This document shows, one piece after another, positions 25,603 through 34,012 of a DNA stretch of 64,000 nt (positions are counted from its first letter, which is position 1; each line of letters opens with the position of its first letter). The position numbers were made by a program, and so were the translations under genes. The notes beneath the pieces were generated by a model. That model saw nothing but the letters and a program-made list of their open reading frames with translations. It was not told where the DNA came from and searched no databases. This stretch comes from G963674665 sp964609625 (GTDB lineage Bacteria > Desulfobacterota > Desulfovibrionia > Desulfovibrionales > Desulfovibrionaceae), in contig CAZSRS010000004.1 of NCBI GenBank assembly GCA_964609625.1, positions 139,871 through 203,870 of the forward strand, written 5' to 3'.

Positions 25603-25852
25603 TGAGGGGCGCGGCTGTGAGGGCGTTGACTGTTTCGGCGTTTACCTGGGGGTTCAGGGATTCCAGTAGTCCACGGGCCGCCGCGATGAGTCTGGCTCTG
25701 AAAGAGAAGCGCTCCAGCCCCTGAAGACCCCCGCCGGCGCTGCGCAGCAGCTCACCGAGAGCGAGGTCCACGGCCTCGGGGGCACACACGCCCGTCCTCT
25801 CGAATTCAAGAGACTTGTGTTGCAGGATGTCTCGCAGAAACGCGCCGTACAT
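25556..25852 (-). CDS. hypothetical protein, helical
   Basis: I do not recognise this 98-residue protein. It reads MYGAFLRDILQHKSLEFERTG, then APEAVDLALGELLRSAGGG and RARLIAAARGLLESLNP: a soluble, helical composition unlike random shadow translation. It would be third in a minus-strand operon after the HTH protein and the small Cys-rich protein, with a 75-base gap. ATG at 25852 has a GGGGG tract ahead. Its C-terminal part overlaps the end of dctM by 47 bases on the opposite strand, so the real end, or the gene itself, needs caution. Confidence 0.45.
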   Translation of the reverse strand: MYGAFLRDILQHKSLEFERTGVCAPEAVDLALGELLRSAGGGLQGLERFSFRARLIAAARGLLESLNPQVNAETVNALTAAPLITENRAARSSAATRN

Positions 25853-25927
25853 TGGGACCCCCAAGGTGGACCGGCATGCTGTCGCGAGGAATGTAGCAAC
25901 AATGATGCCGGAACATATGGGGGAGAT

Positions 25928-26116
25928 TCAACTGGCCATCTTGAGCAGATCGCTGTCCTGCACGGTGACTGCCTGACCGCCCCGCTTGCGCAACAGGCTG
26001 TGGATCTTGTGCAGGTTGGTGTCCGTACAATGCGCCTCGCACAGGCCGTACTCCAGGTCCTCCGGCCAGTCCGCGAAGATGATCAGGGCCATGGCGTCGC
26101 AGAAGTGGCATTTCAT
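25928..26116 (-). CDS. small cysteine-rich protein
   Basis: This 62-residue protein starts MKCHFCDAMALIIFADWP and later has GLCEAHCTDTNLHKIH. Two pairs, CHFC and CEAHC, with histidines close by, suggest a single zinc-binding knuckle. The function is unknown. The ATG at 26116 begins seven bases after the stop of the HTH coiled-coil protein, so they form an operon. The ribosome site AGG is moderate. Composition is like its neighbours. Confidence 0.65.
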   Translation of the reverse strand: MKCHFCDAMALIIFADWPEDLEYGLCEAHCTDTNLHKIHSLLRKRGGQAVTVQDSDLLKMAS

Positions 26117-26123
26117 TGAAGAC

Positions 26124-26726
26124 CTATCCTTGTTGACGTTCGCGGGTTTGTTCCTTGGCCAGATGGCCCAGCCATTTGCGCAACTGCTCCAGGTCCTGCT
26201 GGTGGATGCGCTCGGCGTCATCCTGCAAGGAGCGTAGGCCGCGTATCTCTTTTTGGAGTTCCTCGACCTTTGCTTCCAAGGCCTGGAGCCTGTCTGCCAG
26301 TTCGTTAGTAGCACTGTCCGCCGCCGGTTCCCGCCCCTGGGAGAGGGATTGCAGGGCCTCGGCCACCTGCTGCAGGGCCTCGGCCTGCCGCTGCATGATC
26401 GTTTCCAGGCGCCCTTGCTCGGGAGGTGCGAGCGGAACCTCTGGGAGCGTGGTTGGATGCGTGTCGGGCATCTGTGCAACCGTGCGGGGAGCGGTGACAC
26501 CACGCCGCTGAAAGCGTCGGGTCAGGAATTCTTCCACCATAGCGGCGTTCTTCTCCTGCCCCATGCCTTGGAGGATGGCTTCGAAGACCGGGAGACTCTC
26601 CTCGTGGTAGCGTCTGCGCTTGCCCTGCCCGGAGTGGGGGAGGAAGTCGCGAAAGCGCTTGCAGTAGAAACGCGCCGTGGATTCCGGCAGTTCGTAACGC
26701 TTGGCGAATTCGGCAATGGTCAGCAT
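26124..26726 (-). CDS. MerR-like HTH protein with C-terminal coiled coil
   Basis: This 200-residue protein opens with a helix-turn-helix of MerR type (MLTIAEFAKRYELPESTARFYCKRF, then a recognition-wing-like GQGKRRRYHEESLPVFEAIL). A Pro-rich hinge follows (residues ~85-105), and the C-terminal half is a coiled coil (LADRLQALEAKVEELQKEIRGL) that would drive oligomerisation. Such an arrangement resembles chromosome- or plasmid-associated DNA-binding proteins as well as regulators; which of these it is cannot be told. AGGGAGG is seven bases before the ATG. An AT-rich perfect palindrome lies about 140 bases upstream and may be its operator. Confidence 0.75.
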   Translation of the reverse strand: MLTIAEFAKRYELPESTARFYCKRFRDFLPHSGQGKRRRYHEESLPVFEAILQGMGQEKNAAMVEEFLTRRFQRRGVTAPRTVAQMPDTHPTTLPEVPLAPPEQGRLETIMQRQAEALQQVAEALQSLSQGREPAADSATNELADRLQALEAKVEELQKEIRGLRSLQDDAERIHQQDLEQLRKWLGHLAKEQTRERQQG

Positions 26727-26867
26727 CGGGCACCTCCCTGATGTGTTCGGGGCATTGGGGGTGGCTGTCTTGCGTTTCCCTGGTTCCAGGACAGGGGTCG
26801 TTCGTGGGTATGGAGCATAACCGCAAAGCGGCACCAATGCAAGCAACGCACGGAAAGAGTTGAAGAA

Positions 26868-26887
26868 ATATTATTTCTAGATAATAT
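26868..26887. promoter_or_regulatory. AT-rich palindrome upstream of the HTH gene
   Basis: A perfect seven-base inverted repeat, ATATTAT and ATAATAT, flanks TTCTAG. It sits in a stretch (26860-26910) that is strikingly AT-rich compared with the surrounding GC-rich sequence, about 142 bases upstream of the start of the MerR-like gene. The likely role is a promoter plus operator for that operon. The rest of 26727-27070 shows no gene. Confidence 0.45.
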
Positions 26888-27071
26888 CTTGATTTAATAT
26901 AGAAATTGAGATGCCCGCGCCAGTTATGTGCTTCGGGGATTTTCAGTTTTTTTGGAATGAGTACACCGCAAGGCTGTGCCTTCCAACCGCAGGGAATTGG
27001 ATGTGGAACGAGCTGGCGGCAGGCACGGCAGGCATGAGCGGTCGTTGCGGAAAAAAGCCGGGAAAAAATTC

Positions 27072-27100
27072 TTGCCAGGGGCACGGGTTTGGGATAAGAA
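27072..27100 (+). promoter_or_regulatory. putative tRNA-Phe promoter
   Basis: TTGCCA (27072-27077) and TAAGAA (27095-27100) are separated by 17 bases and stand 16 bases before the tRNA 5' end. The match to sigma-70 consensus is moderate; the place is right. Confidence 0.4.
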
Positions 27101-27116
27101 TCTCACTTCGCTTTGG

Positions 27117-27192
27117 GCCGAGGTAGCTCAGTCGGTAGAGCAGGGGACTGAAAATCCCCGTGTCGGCAGTTCGATTCTGTCCCTCGGCACCA
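27117..27192 (+). tRNA. tRNA-Phe (anticodon GAA)
   Basis: The 76 bases fold as a cloverleaf: acceptor arm GCCGAGG pairs with CCTCGGC, the D arm reads GCTCAGTCGGTAGAGC, the anticodon arm is GGGGA-CTGAAAA-TCCCC with anticodon GAA for phenylalanine, and the T arm includes GTTCGATTC. The 3' discriminator A and an encoded CCA are present. It is a single tRNA gene with its own hairpin terminator just downstream. The accessory-looking nucleotidyltransferase gene next to it fits the habit of tRNA genes as insertion sites. Confidence 0.97.
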
Positions 27193-27199
27193 CGAAATC

Positions 27200-27239
27200 A
27201 AAGGCTTACGGCAAATACACCGTAGGCCTTTTTTTCTTT
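27200..27239 (+). terminator. rho-independent terminator after tRNA-Phe
   Basis: AAAGGCTTACGG pairs with CCGTAGGCCTTT across a short loop, followed by a run of seven or more T. It starts eight bases after the tRNA 3' end. Confidence 0.85.
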
Positions 27240-27353
27240 GGCGGCGTCCTGGGTCCGCTCTTGAAGAGAACGGATAGGAAGGAAAAGGACGACAAGAGAT
27301 TGTTCAAAAGATGAACGATCCTAAAACGGTTGATGTCCCCATTTCCCTGGCCA

Positions 27354-28388
27354 TTACACCTCGGCAAGGAAGTGCATGACGGCCGAAACCGCGCCGGAGT
27401 CGCCCGAAAGAACAGTGGAGATGTTCCCGGCCTCTTTCCGAATGGCCTTCAACCAATTCTTGTGCAGGCCGCTGGCGATCCTGGCCACCTCTTGCAGCAG
27501 TCCGGGGTCGTGGAGGATGGTCTTGGCCACGGCCTCGGCCTGGCGCAGATCCTTGACGCGCTTGTCGTGTTTCCCTCTTTTTCCGGCCACGAGAATCTTG
27601 TGGAGCATGAAGGCGGGCATGGACGGTACAACCACCTTGCCGATGTCGCGGGCCTGGAGGGTCATCCTGTTGTCGAGCAGTATCCGCAGGTAGGGAAGTG
27701 CGATGGGGGCAATGCCAAGGTCTTTTTCAGTCTCTTGAATGCCGCGCTGTTTGCCTGTGGAACCATCGCCCCGCCTGTTCTTGAGGAATTCCACCTCCAA
27801 CTCGGCGCTAACGTATCTGATGGTTCCGTCTTGATGGAATTGTTGACTGAAGCCAAGCTTTTGGAGGAGTTCTCCAATATCCTTCCTGGGACCTGTGTAG
27901 GGAAGATCAACGGCGAAATCCACATCAAGGGTTCGCTCTGGATAGTATTCGACACCGCAATTATTTTGATAGACCTTGAAACACCATGAGCCAATCAATT
28001 CCAGCCCGCATTCCCAGAGTCCTTCGGCATCGAAGGCCGTGGCAATGTCGGCCAAAACAGACATGTATTCTTCGCTACAAATTTCTTCCTTTGACATATT
28101 CAGCCCCTTCATTGCCTGTTTTACTTCGCGAAGCAAGGCAATGTCTTTCTTACTCTGGCTGATCCACAAGGAATAGTGCGCTGCAGGTTCGGATTCCCAA
28201 GGACCAATGTACGAATCCTTGCACATGCCTGAACGTGTGCGACGCAATATGGCATAGGCCTTTCCGGAAACAATGTTCCGTTTCATGTGGCCTCGTGGAT
28301 TTATGAGCAGCCGACCGACGGTTACCGTTTTCATGATCCGGTAATACTGGCGACTCTCATCGAGGATAGCGTGAATCACAACAGCCAT
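27354..28388 (-). CDS. nucleotidyltransferase-domain protein
   Basis: This 344-residue protein contains a nucleotidyltransferase-like core: ECGLELIGSWCFKVYQ followed by the acidic pair in RTLDVDFAVDLP, then a helical C-terminal part (MPAFMLHKILVAGKRGKHDKRVKDL) of the kind found in MNT/AbiEii-like or GSU-type nucleotidyltransferases. The usual GS...DxD metal-binding pattern is visible (GSW and DVDF). Its substrate is unknown. ATG 28388 has GGAG nine bases ahead; two later ATGs are possible. Its codon use looks more AT-rich than its neighbours, and it lies alone beside tRNA-Phe, which suggests acquisition by transfer. Confidence 0.72.
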   Translation of the reverse strand: MAVVIHAILDESRQYYRIMKTVTVGRLLINPRGHMKRNIVSGKAYAILRRTRSGMCKDSYIGPWESEPAAHYSLWISQSKKDIALLREVKQAMKGLNMSKEEICSEEYMSVLADIATAFDAEGLWECGLELIGSWCFKVYQNNCGVEYYPERTLDVDFAVDLPYTGPRKDIGELLQKLGFSQQFHQDGTIRYVSAELEVEFLKNRRGDGSTGKQRGIQETEKDLGIAPIALPYLRILLDNRMTLQARDIGKVVVPSMPAFMLHKILVAGKRGKHDKRVKDLRQAEAVAKTILHDPGLLQEVARIASGLHKNWLKAIRKEAGNISTVLSGDSGAVSAVMHFLAEV

Positions 28389-28489
28389 GCAGCATGTCTC
28401 CCGTGCCTGCAATTATCCCCGGAAAACGCGAAAAGTCAATTTCCAGGGACAAATCCTGGCTTGGCGTCCCTGTCTTCGAGCCTTCGGGC

Positions 28490-29815
28490 TCAAGGGGATT
28501 CTGATTTGTCTTCGGTGTGCAGGGACGCGACCAGGATGCGGTCGATGCGCATGCCGTCCATGTCCACGATTTCAAAGCGGAATTCTCCCCACTCGAAGTG
28601 CCTGCCCATGTGCGGCGGGTCCTCGCCGTGGGCGAGAATGAAGCCGGCCAGGGTCTGGAAGCTCTGGTCGCCTTCCCGCATGGGCGTTGTGATGCCCAAC
28701 CGGGCTTGGACCTCCTCCAGGCGCATGAGGCCGTCCAGGAGCCAGGAGCCGTCCTCGCGCCGCACTGCCGCGGGTTCGGGCAGGGACTGCACGGTGGGGA
28801 TGTCCCCGACCATGGCCTCCAGGATGTCGTTGAAGGTCACCACCCCACGGGGGGCGTTGAATTCGTTCACCACCAGGGCGAAATGCATCTGATCCTTCCT
28901 GCGGAAAAACTCCAGCAGTCGCAGCACGCGCATGGTTTCGGGCACGAATTCGAGGCGTTGCAGATGCGTTTCCAGGTCCAGCTCCCGCCCCTGCACGAGG
29001 GCGCCGAGGTATTCCTTGGCCTTGATCGCCCCGAGAACCTGGAACGGCTCCCTGCGGGCCACCGGGAAACGGGAGTGGGGATTGCCGAGGATTTTTTCGA
29101 GGCTGGTTTCCCTGGGGTCGTCCAGGTACAGCCAGACGATGCGGGAGTGGTGGGTCATCAGCGCCCCCACCAGGAGGTCGTCCAGCCGGAACACGCGTTC
29201 CAGGATGTCGCGTTCGGCGTGCTCCACCTCGCCATAGATCACGGCCTCGCGGATCAGGCCTCGGATGTCCTCCTCGGTGACCTTTGGTTCCTTTGGGGGC
29301 GCGATGCCGAGGATGCGGACCACGGCCCGCGTGGAGCCGCTGAGCAGGTGCACGACGGGCATGGCTAGGCGCATGAAGGCGTACATGAAGGGGGCGGTGA
29401 GGCAGGACATCTTTTCGGGGTAGCCGACCGCCAGCTTTTTGGGCACGAGTTCGCCGACGATGAGGGAGAGGTAGGTGATGGGGATGACCACCAGCCCCAG
29501 GCCCAGGGCGGTGCTGTAGGGCGCCAGGGCGGGTACGTCGGCCAGGAACTCCTGGGCCCTGGCGGCGATGGTGGCGCCGCTGAAGGCGCCGGTCAGGATG
29601 GCCACCAGGGTGATGCCGATCTGCGCCGTGGACAGGAACCTGTCGGGCTTGTCCTTCAGCAGCAGTGCGATGCGCGCGTGGGATGTGCCCTTTTCGGCCA
29701 TGGCCTGGAGCCTGACCTTGCGCGCGGCCACCAGGGCCATTTCGGAAAGGGCGAAAAAGCCGTTGACCAGGATGAGCGCGAGAATCAGCAGGACTTCAAG
29801 CCAGGCGTGGGACAT
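28490..29815 (-). CDS. CNNM/CorC-type membrane protein with CBS domains
   Basis: This 441-residue protein has the DUF21 (CNNM) membrane domain in its first ~190 residues (VNGFFALSEMALVAARKVRLQ, GITLVAILTGAFSGATIA, IVGELVPKKLAVGYPEK), a CBS-domain pair (ALMTHHSRIVWLYLDDP and VVNEFNAPRGVVTFNDILEAMVG), and a C-terminal CorC/HlyC domain (LAGFILAHGEDPPHMG, GEFRFEIVDMDGMRIDRI). Relatives are magnesium or cobalt exporters once called hemolysins. ATG at 29815 has AGGAG seven bases ahead. It begins 50 bases after the end of the glycosyltransferase genes and faces the same way. Confidence 0.9.
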   Translation of the reverse strand: MSHAWLEVLLILALILVNGFFALSEMALVAARKVRLQAMAEKGTSHARIALLLKDKPDRFLSTAQIGITLVAILTGAFSGATIAARAQEFLADVPALAPYSTALGLGLVVIPITYLSLIVGELVPKKLAVGYPEKMSCLTAPFMYAFMRLAMPVVHLLSGSTRAVVRILGIAPPKEPKVTEEDIRGLIREAVIYGEVEHAERDILERVFRLDDLLVGALMTHHSRIVWLYLDDPRETSLEKILGNPHSRFPVARREPFQVLGAIKAKEYLGALVQGRELDLETHLQRLEFVPETMRVLRLLEFFRRKDQMHFALVVNEFNAPRGVVTFNDILEAMVGDIPTVQSLPEPAAVRREDGSWLLDGLMRLEEVQARLGITTPMREGDQSFQTLAGFILAHGEDPPHMGRHFEWGEFRFEIVDMDGMRIDRILVASLHTEDKSESP

Positions 29816-29865
29816 GGGAGGCTCCTGTGGTCCACTTGATATGCAACTCCCGGTGCGAGTCGGCG

Positions 29866-31515
29866 TCAGACAGCCAACTCCAGCGCCAGGCGCACCAGTT
29901 TGCGCAGGTAGTCCTCGTGCAGCACCGCGCCCATGCTGGCAACGATCTGCTGCCACACAGGCACTGGGTATTTTCCTTGTAACTTTTGGTAGTTGCCCAA
30001 AGCGTTGTGATACGCGAGCCGGTTTTTCCGCGCCGCGCCGCCGCTGATCTGGCGATGGTCCACGGCCAGGTGTCCGGTATAGACGGAGCGGATTCCGGCC
30101 TGGACCATGCGCAGGCTGTGGTCCAGGTCGTCGAACTGCGTGGGGGAGAAGCGGATGTCGAAGTCTCCCACCCGCTTGAAGACGTCGCGCCGGAAGAGGT
30201 GGCAGCAGCCCGTCACGGACGTGGCCGGGCGCATGTAGTCGAACTGCCCCACATCCATTGTCATGAGTTGCAGGTCGGAGAAGCCAAGCAGGGAGTCGTT
30301 TTCCTGGGGTAAGGTCAGGTTCAGGTCCACCTGTTGCAGGATGTGGGGCGAGCCGTATTCGCGGACCTTGGCGCCGCAGACCCCGGCCTCGGGGTAGGTC
30401 TGCTGGGCGTGGTACAAACGCCCCAACCAGTCCTTGGGCAGGGAGGCATCATCGTCGAGATAGCAGATGCATGGGTTGGCCATGACCGGGGCCATGTGCA
30501 GCAGCCAGTTGCGGGCGGCTGGGGCTCCGATGTTGACGGGCAGGGTCACGGCCTTGAAGCTGGGGAAGGCGCCGCTGCCCTGCCATTTGAGGATGACCTG
30601 GGCGGTGTCGTCGGTGCAACCGTTGTTGAGCACGAACACGTCGCAGGCAGCCGCGCTGCTCGCGGCCAGGGATTCCAGGGTCTGGTCCAGGTCGGGTGCG
30701 TGGTTGTATGTATACAGCAGGATGGAGGTCTTGGAGATGTGCCCCAGTTTGCGGTCGTGCTCCTGCAGCAGGTCGTGGAGCCTGAGCACCGTGTTGGTAC
30801 GCCAGGGGCGCTGACGGACGATGCCGGCCAAGGCGTCCAGGGCGGACTGGCGCTCGCCGAGCTTGAGCAGGGTCTGGGCGCGGCGCTCCATGACGATGTC
30901 CGGGATGATCTCGGCGACCGAGTCGTAGCAATCGCGCGCCTCGTCGAATTTTCCGGAGAAAAAGTGCAGGTCGCCTTGCAGCTTCAGGGCCACGGGCCGC
31001 AGATCGCCTGAGCGGGGCAGCGCGCCGCTGCTGTCCAGGCGGTCGAGGACGTCCCGCGCCGCATCCAGGGCCTGGTGGTCAATCAACTGCAAGAACAGCT
31101 CATGCAAAGGGGGCGGGTCATGGCAGTCGATCTTTTCGGACAGGCCATGTGCCTGGAGAATGTCGGTCATCTGTCGGGAGAGATCGGCAACGCCCCCGCA
31201 CCAGACGTCCAGGAGTTCCAGCACGTTGCGCGCCCGAGGCGTGAGCAGGGGGTCGTGCCGGTCCAGGGACAAGACGCCCTTGACCACCACCGGATCGAGG
31301 AGGTCCTCCTCCAGGGTGGCCAGGAGCGCGTCGGTGCCCACCCTGAGATGCAGGGGCGCGGCCTGGCCCTTGGAGGCGACAGAACCGCAATGGTTGGCGA
31401 TTGACAGGAGATGGCGTTTGTTGGCCACACCGAGCATGAGCATGTAGCGCACGGTGCGGTCGAGGGAGCGCTGGGCGGTTTGCCAGTTGTGCAACGCGAC
31501 TTTTTCAGGAGGCAT
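29866..31515 (-). CDS. GT2 glycosyltransferase with helical N-terminal region
   Basis: This 549-residue protein has a helical N-terminal ~265 residues with a TPR-like segment (GDLHFFSGKFDEARDCYDSVAEI) and a C-terminal GT-A domain: SILLYTYNHAPDLDQTLESL, FVLNNGCTDDTAQ, the LDDDASLPKDWLGRLY metal-binding DxD region, and QFDDLDHSLRMVQAGI. It transfers a sugar from an activated nucleotide to an unknown acceptor. Its architecture matches the gene at 42580-44211, so the two are paralogues. It overlaps the upstream glycosyltransferase by 11 bases, and the two must be cotranscribed. Confidence 0.82.
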   Translation of the reverse strand: MPPEKVALHNWQTAQRSLDRTVRYMLMLGVANKRHLLSIANHCGSVASKGQAAPLHLRVGTDALLATLEEDLLDPVVVKGVLSLDRHDPLLTPRARNVLELLDVWCGGVADLSRQMTDILQAHGLSEKIDCHDPPPLHELFLQLIDHQALDAARDVLDRLDSSGALPRSGDLRPVALKLQGDLHFFSGKFDEARDCYDSVAEIIPDIVMERRAQTLLKLGERQSALDALAGIVRQRPWRTNTVLRLHDLLQEHDRKLGHISKTSILLYTYNHAPDLDQTLESLAASSAAACDVFVLNNGCTDDTAQVILKWQGSGAFPSFKAVTLPVNIGAPAARNWLLHMAPVMANPCICYLDDDASLPKDWLGRLYHAQQTYPEAGVCGAKVREYGSPHILQQVDLNLTLPQENDSLLGFSDLQLMTMDVGQFDYMRPATSVTGCCHLFRRDVFKRVGDFDIRFSPTQFDDLDHSLRMVQAGIRSVYTGHLAVDHRQISGGAARKNRLAYHNALGNYQKLQGKYPVPVWQQIVASMGAVLHEDYLRKLVRLALELAV

Positions 31516-32740
31516 GGCTGTTCATCCAGTGTTGGAGTGCGGCGGCGAGGTGTTTCCTGCCCTGGGATAGTGCGGTTTTCAGCATTGCCCGTGCGGTTCT
31601 GGCAATCGCCGGGTCCTTGCCCAGGGCGGCAACCCGATGCCGGAAGGCGGTGTAGTGCGCCAGGGCCTCCACGTCGCCGGCGGCCTTGGCCAGTCTGCGG
31701 ATCTGGTCCAGGGTTTCCAGGCAGGGGCAGAAGCGCAGTTGCTCCTGAGCCATGGCCAGGGCCTCCTGGTGCATGGCGCGGCTGGTGAGCAGGTCGATGA
31801 GCACCGTGTAGCCGTGCTCCCAGCAGGGTTCCTGGTCGAGGAGTTCGAGGGCGGCGGCGGATCCTTGCTTTTCCAGCTGGGCCAAGCAGCGCTCGTGCAT
31901 TTCCGGACCGGAGACGAAGTAGGGCTCGAACCATTGGTTGAGCTTGAGCTGCAGGCCGGCGCGCAGGGCGAAGTAGTCCACGTCCGTGCAGAAACCCGCG
32001 CCCACGCGCGAGGTGTAGACCTCGAAGTTGTGGATCTGGTTATCCGAGCGCCCCTCTGTCTGACCTTCGAGGTGATAGAGCACGGTGTCCGGCACCACCG
32101 AGGGGCGCAGGCCCTGTCGCCCTAGGTGGTGGCAGAGATCCAAGTCTTCGTAGCCATTGCGGTATTCCTCGTGGAACGATCCGATGTTGCGGAAAAGTTG
32201 GGTGGAGATGAGCATTGCCGCGGCGGTCATGGCCTGCAAGCGGAAGGCGATGCGTGCAACGCGGTGCGTTCTGGGGAAGTCCCTGAAGGCGTGGATGACC
32301 TTGCCCGGATGCAGGAAGGTGATGCCCAGGTGCTGGATGCGGTTGCCGGGGTAAAGCAACAGCGGACCGCAGCAACCGATGCCTGGATTTTCCAGTTCGC
32401 GGAACAGGGGGGGGAGGATATCCTCGCACCACAGGGTGTCGTTGTTCAGGAACAGGAGCAGATCGCCACGAGCCTGGAGCGCGCCCCGGTTGCAGGCGCC
32501 GGCGAAGTTCAGGTTGCTGGGATTGGAGATGCAGGTGAACCGGTCCCCGAATAATGCGGTGCCGAGTTCCGGGCATCGCATTGCGGTTTCATCGGTGGAG
32601 GCGTTGTCCACCACGATGACCTCGACTTTTTCCACGCCAAGATAGGCGCGCATGCTGCGCAGACAGTCCTCGGTCATCCGCCAGTTGTTGAACACGGGGA
32701 TGACGATGGAGACGAGGGGGGCGAGGGCGTGGCTGAACAT
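31505..32740 (-). CDS. GT2 glycosyltransferase (rhamnosyltransferase-like)
   Basis: This 411-residue protein begins directly with a GT-A domain: VSIVIPVFNNWRMTEDCLRSM, VIVVDNASTDETA, NLNFAGACNRGALQARGDLLLFLNNDT (the nucleotide-sugar and metal site) and HEEYRNGYEDLDLCHHLGRQG. This is the pattern of GT2 enzymes that build O-antigen or other surface glycans. The last ~130 residues are helical and TPR-like. ATG 32740 starts a two-gene operon divergent from the polyprenyl-phosphate glycosyltransferase. The 243-base intergenic space carries an unusual triple repeat. Confidence 0.85.
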   Translation of the reverse strand: MFSHALAPLVSIVIPVFNNWRMTEDCLRSMRAYLGVEKVEVIVVDNASTDETAMRCPELGTALFGDRFTCISNPSNLNFAGACNRGALQARGDLLLFLNNDTLWCEDILPPLFRELENPGIGCCGPLLLYPGNRIQHLGITFLHPGKVIHAFRDFPRTHRVARIAFRLQAMTAAAMLISTQLFRNIGSFHEEYRNGYEDLDLCHHLGRQGLRPSVVPDTVLYHLEGQTEGRSDNQIHNFEVYTSRVGAGFCTDVDYFALRAGLQLKLNQWFEPYFVSGPEMHERCLAQLEKQGSAAALELLDQEPCWEHGYTVLIDLLTSRAMHQEALAMAQEQLRFCPCLETLDQIRRLAKAAGDVEALAHYTAFRHRVAALGKDPAIARTARAMLKTALSQGRKHLAAALQHWMNSHAS

Positions 32741-32825
32741 GTGTGGAGCGATGCCTTGTTGCGGTTTTCGTGGTTCCGGAAATGGTCTTGCCCGCTCCGC
32801 GTTGGGGTGGTAGCTGGTTTCCAGG

Positions 32826-32888
32826 AGTAATACCGGAGTACTACTCGAGTAATACCGGAGTACTACTCGAGTAATACCGGAGTACTAC
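32826..32888. repeat. 22-base near-palindromic direct repeat, 2.9 copies
   Basis: A 22-base unit occurs at 32826-32847, 32848-32869 and, without its last three bases, 32870-32888. Each unit reads AGTAATACCGGAGTACTACT plus CG; the 20 bases are themselves almost a perfect palindrome around CCGG, and junctions create CTCGAG. It lies between divergent glycosyltransferase genes, 86 bases upstream of the left one and 96 bases upstream of the right one. There are no spacers, so it is not a CRISPR array. A regulator binding array or an origin of slippage are both possible. Confidence 0.85.
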
Positions 32889-32983
32889 CTGCAGCGCAGC
32901 ATTGGGTCAACATGAACCGCACCAGAGGACCCTCTCGACGCAGGCTTTACTTTTATCTGGAGCTGGCGTAGCATCTCTTTGTA

Positions 32984-34009
32984 ATGATGAACAAAAACGA
33001 ATCGAACACGAAAAGGGCAGGCCGCCCCGACATCTCCCTGGTGGTGCCCTGCTACAACGAGGAGGAGAGCCTGCCCAGGTTCCTGCGGGAAGTGGTGCCA
33101 GAACTCGAAGGGGCGGATGTATCCTTCGAGATTCTCTTTGTGGACGACGGCAGCATGGACCGCACGCCGGAACTCATCGAGGCGGCGGCCCAGGCCGATT
33201 CCCGCATCAGAGGCTTGCAGCTTTCGCGCAACTTCGGCAAGGAGGCCGCGCTCTCGGCCGGGCTCGACCACGTCTGGGGGCGCGCGGTCATCCCCATGGA
33301 CGTGGACCTTCAAGACCCCCCTTCCCTGCTCCCCGAGATGATCGACCTCTGGAAACAGGGGTATGCATCCGTGCTGGCGGTTAGAGAAAAGCGCAGCAGC
33401 GACACACTGCTCAAGCGCACCAGCGCCAGGCTTTTCTACAAGCTGATCAGGAAAGTCAGCTCGGTGAACATCGTGGAAAACGCCGGGGACTTCAGGCTCA
33501 TGGACCGCAAGGTGGTGGACGTGGTCCGGCGCATGCCCGAACGCAACCGCTTCATGAAGGGCATGCTGGCCTGGCCGGGATTTTCCGTGGCCACGGTGAA
33601 CTATCACCGCCAGGAGCGTGTGGCCAGCACGAGCAAGTGGACCTACTGGAAGCTCTGGAACTTCGCCCTCAGCGGCATCTTCGGCTTCTCCTCCATCCCC
33701 CTGCGATTGTGGACCTATCTCGGAGGGTTGGTGGCCCTGGTCAGCCTGATCTGGGCCTTCTGGGTGGGGCTCTCCGCCCTGATCTACGGCATCAAGGTGG
33801 TGCACGGCATCACCACCACCACCATTCTCGTGTTGTTCATGAACAGCCTGGTGATGATCAGCATCGGCGTGGTCGGCGAGTATATCGCCAGAATCTTCGA
33901 GGAAGTGAAACAGCGCCCCGTGTATGTAGTCATGCGGGAAATCAACGGCGCGTCTGGGAGGGACGGGGATAGCGGACAAGATGGCGATACCGCGGCCCCC
34001 CAGGGGTGA
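32984..34009 (+). CDS. polyprenyl-phosphate glycosyltransferase (DPM1/GtrB-like)
   Basis: This 341-residue protein has a GT-A domain (SLVVPCYNEEESLPRFL, LFVDDGSMDRTPELI, LSRNFGKEAALSAGL, PMDVDLQDPP) and two C-terminal membrane helices (roughly residues 235-260 and 275-300). Relatives move a sugar from a nucleotide donor to undecaprenyl phosphate at the cytoplasmic membrane face, supplying lipid-linked sugars for glycan modification. Two ATGs occur at the start (MM); the ribosome site is weak. It converges with the PilZ protein gene with three bases between stops. Confidence 0.9.
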   Translation: MMNKNESNTKRAGRPDISLVVPCYNEEESLPRFLREVVPELEGADVSFEILFVDDGSMDRTPELIEAAAQADSRIRGLQLSRNFGKEAALSAGLDHVWGRAVIPMDVDLQDPPSLLPEMIDLWKQGYASVLAVREKRSSDTLLKRTSARLFYKLIRKVSSVNIVENAGDFRLMDRKVVDVVRRMPERNRFMKGMLAWPGFSVATVNYHRQERVASTSKWTYWKLWNFALSGIFGFSSIPLRLWTYLGGLVALVSLIWAFWVGLSALIYGIKVVHGITTTTILVLFMNSLVMISIGVVGEYIARIFEEVKQRPVYVVMREINGASGRDGDSGQDGDTAAPQG

Positions 34010-34012
34010 GTA

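Noticed and set aside
32826..32888. CRISPR array
   Set aside because: The three units are head to tail without spacers, 22 bases long, and no cas gene is present.
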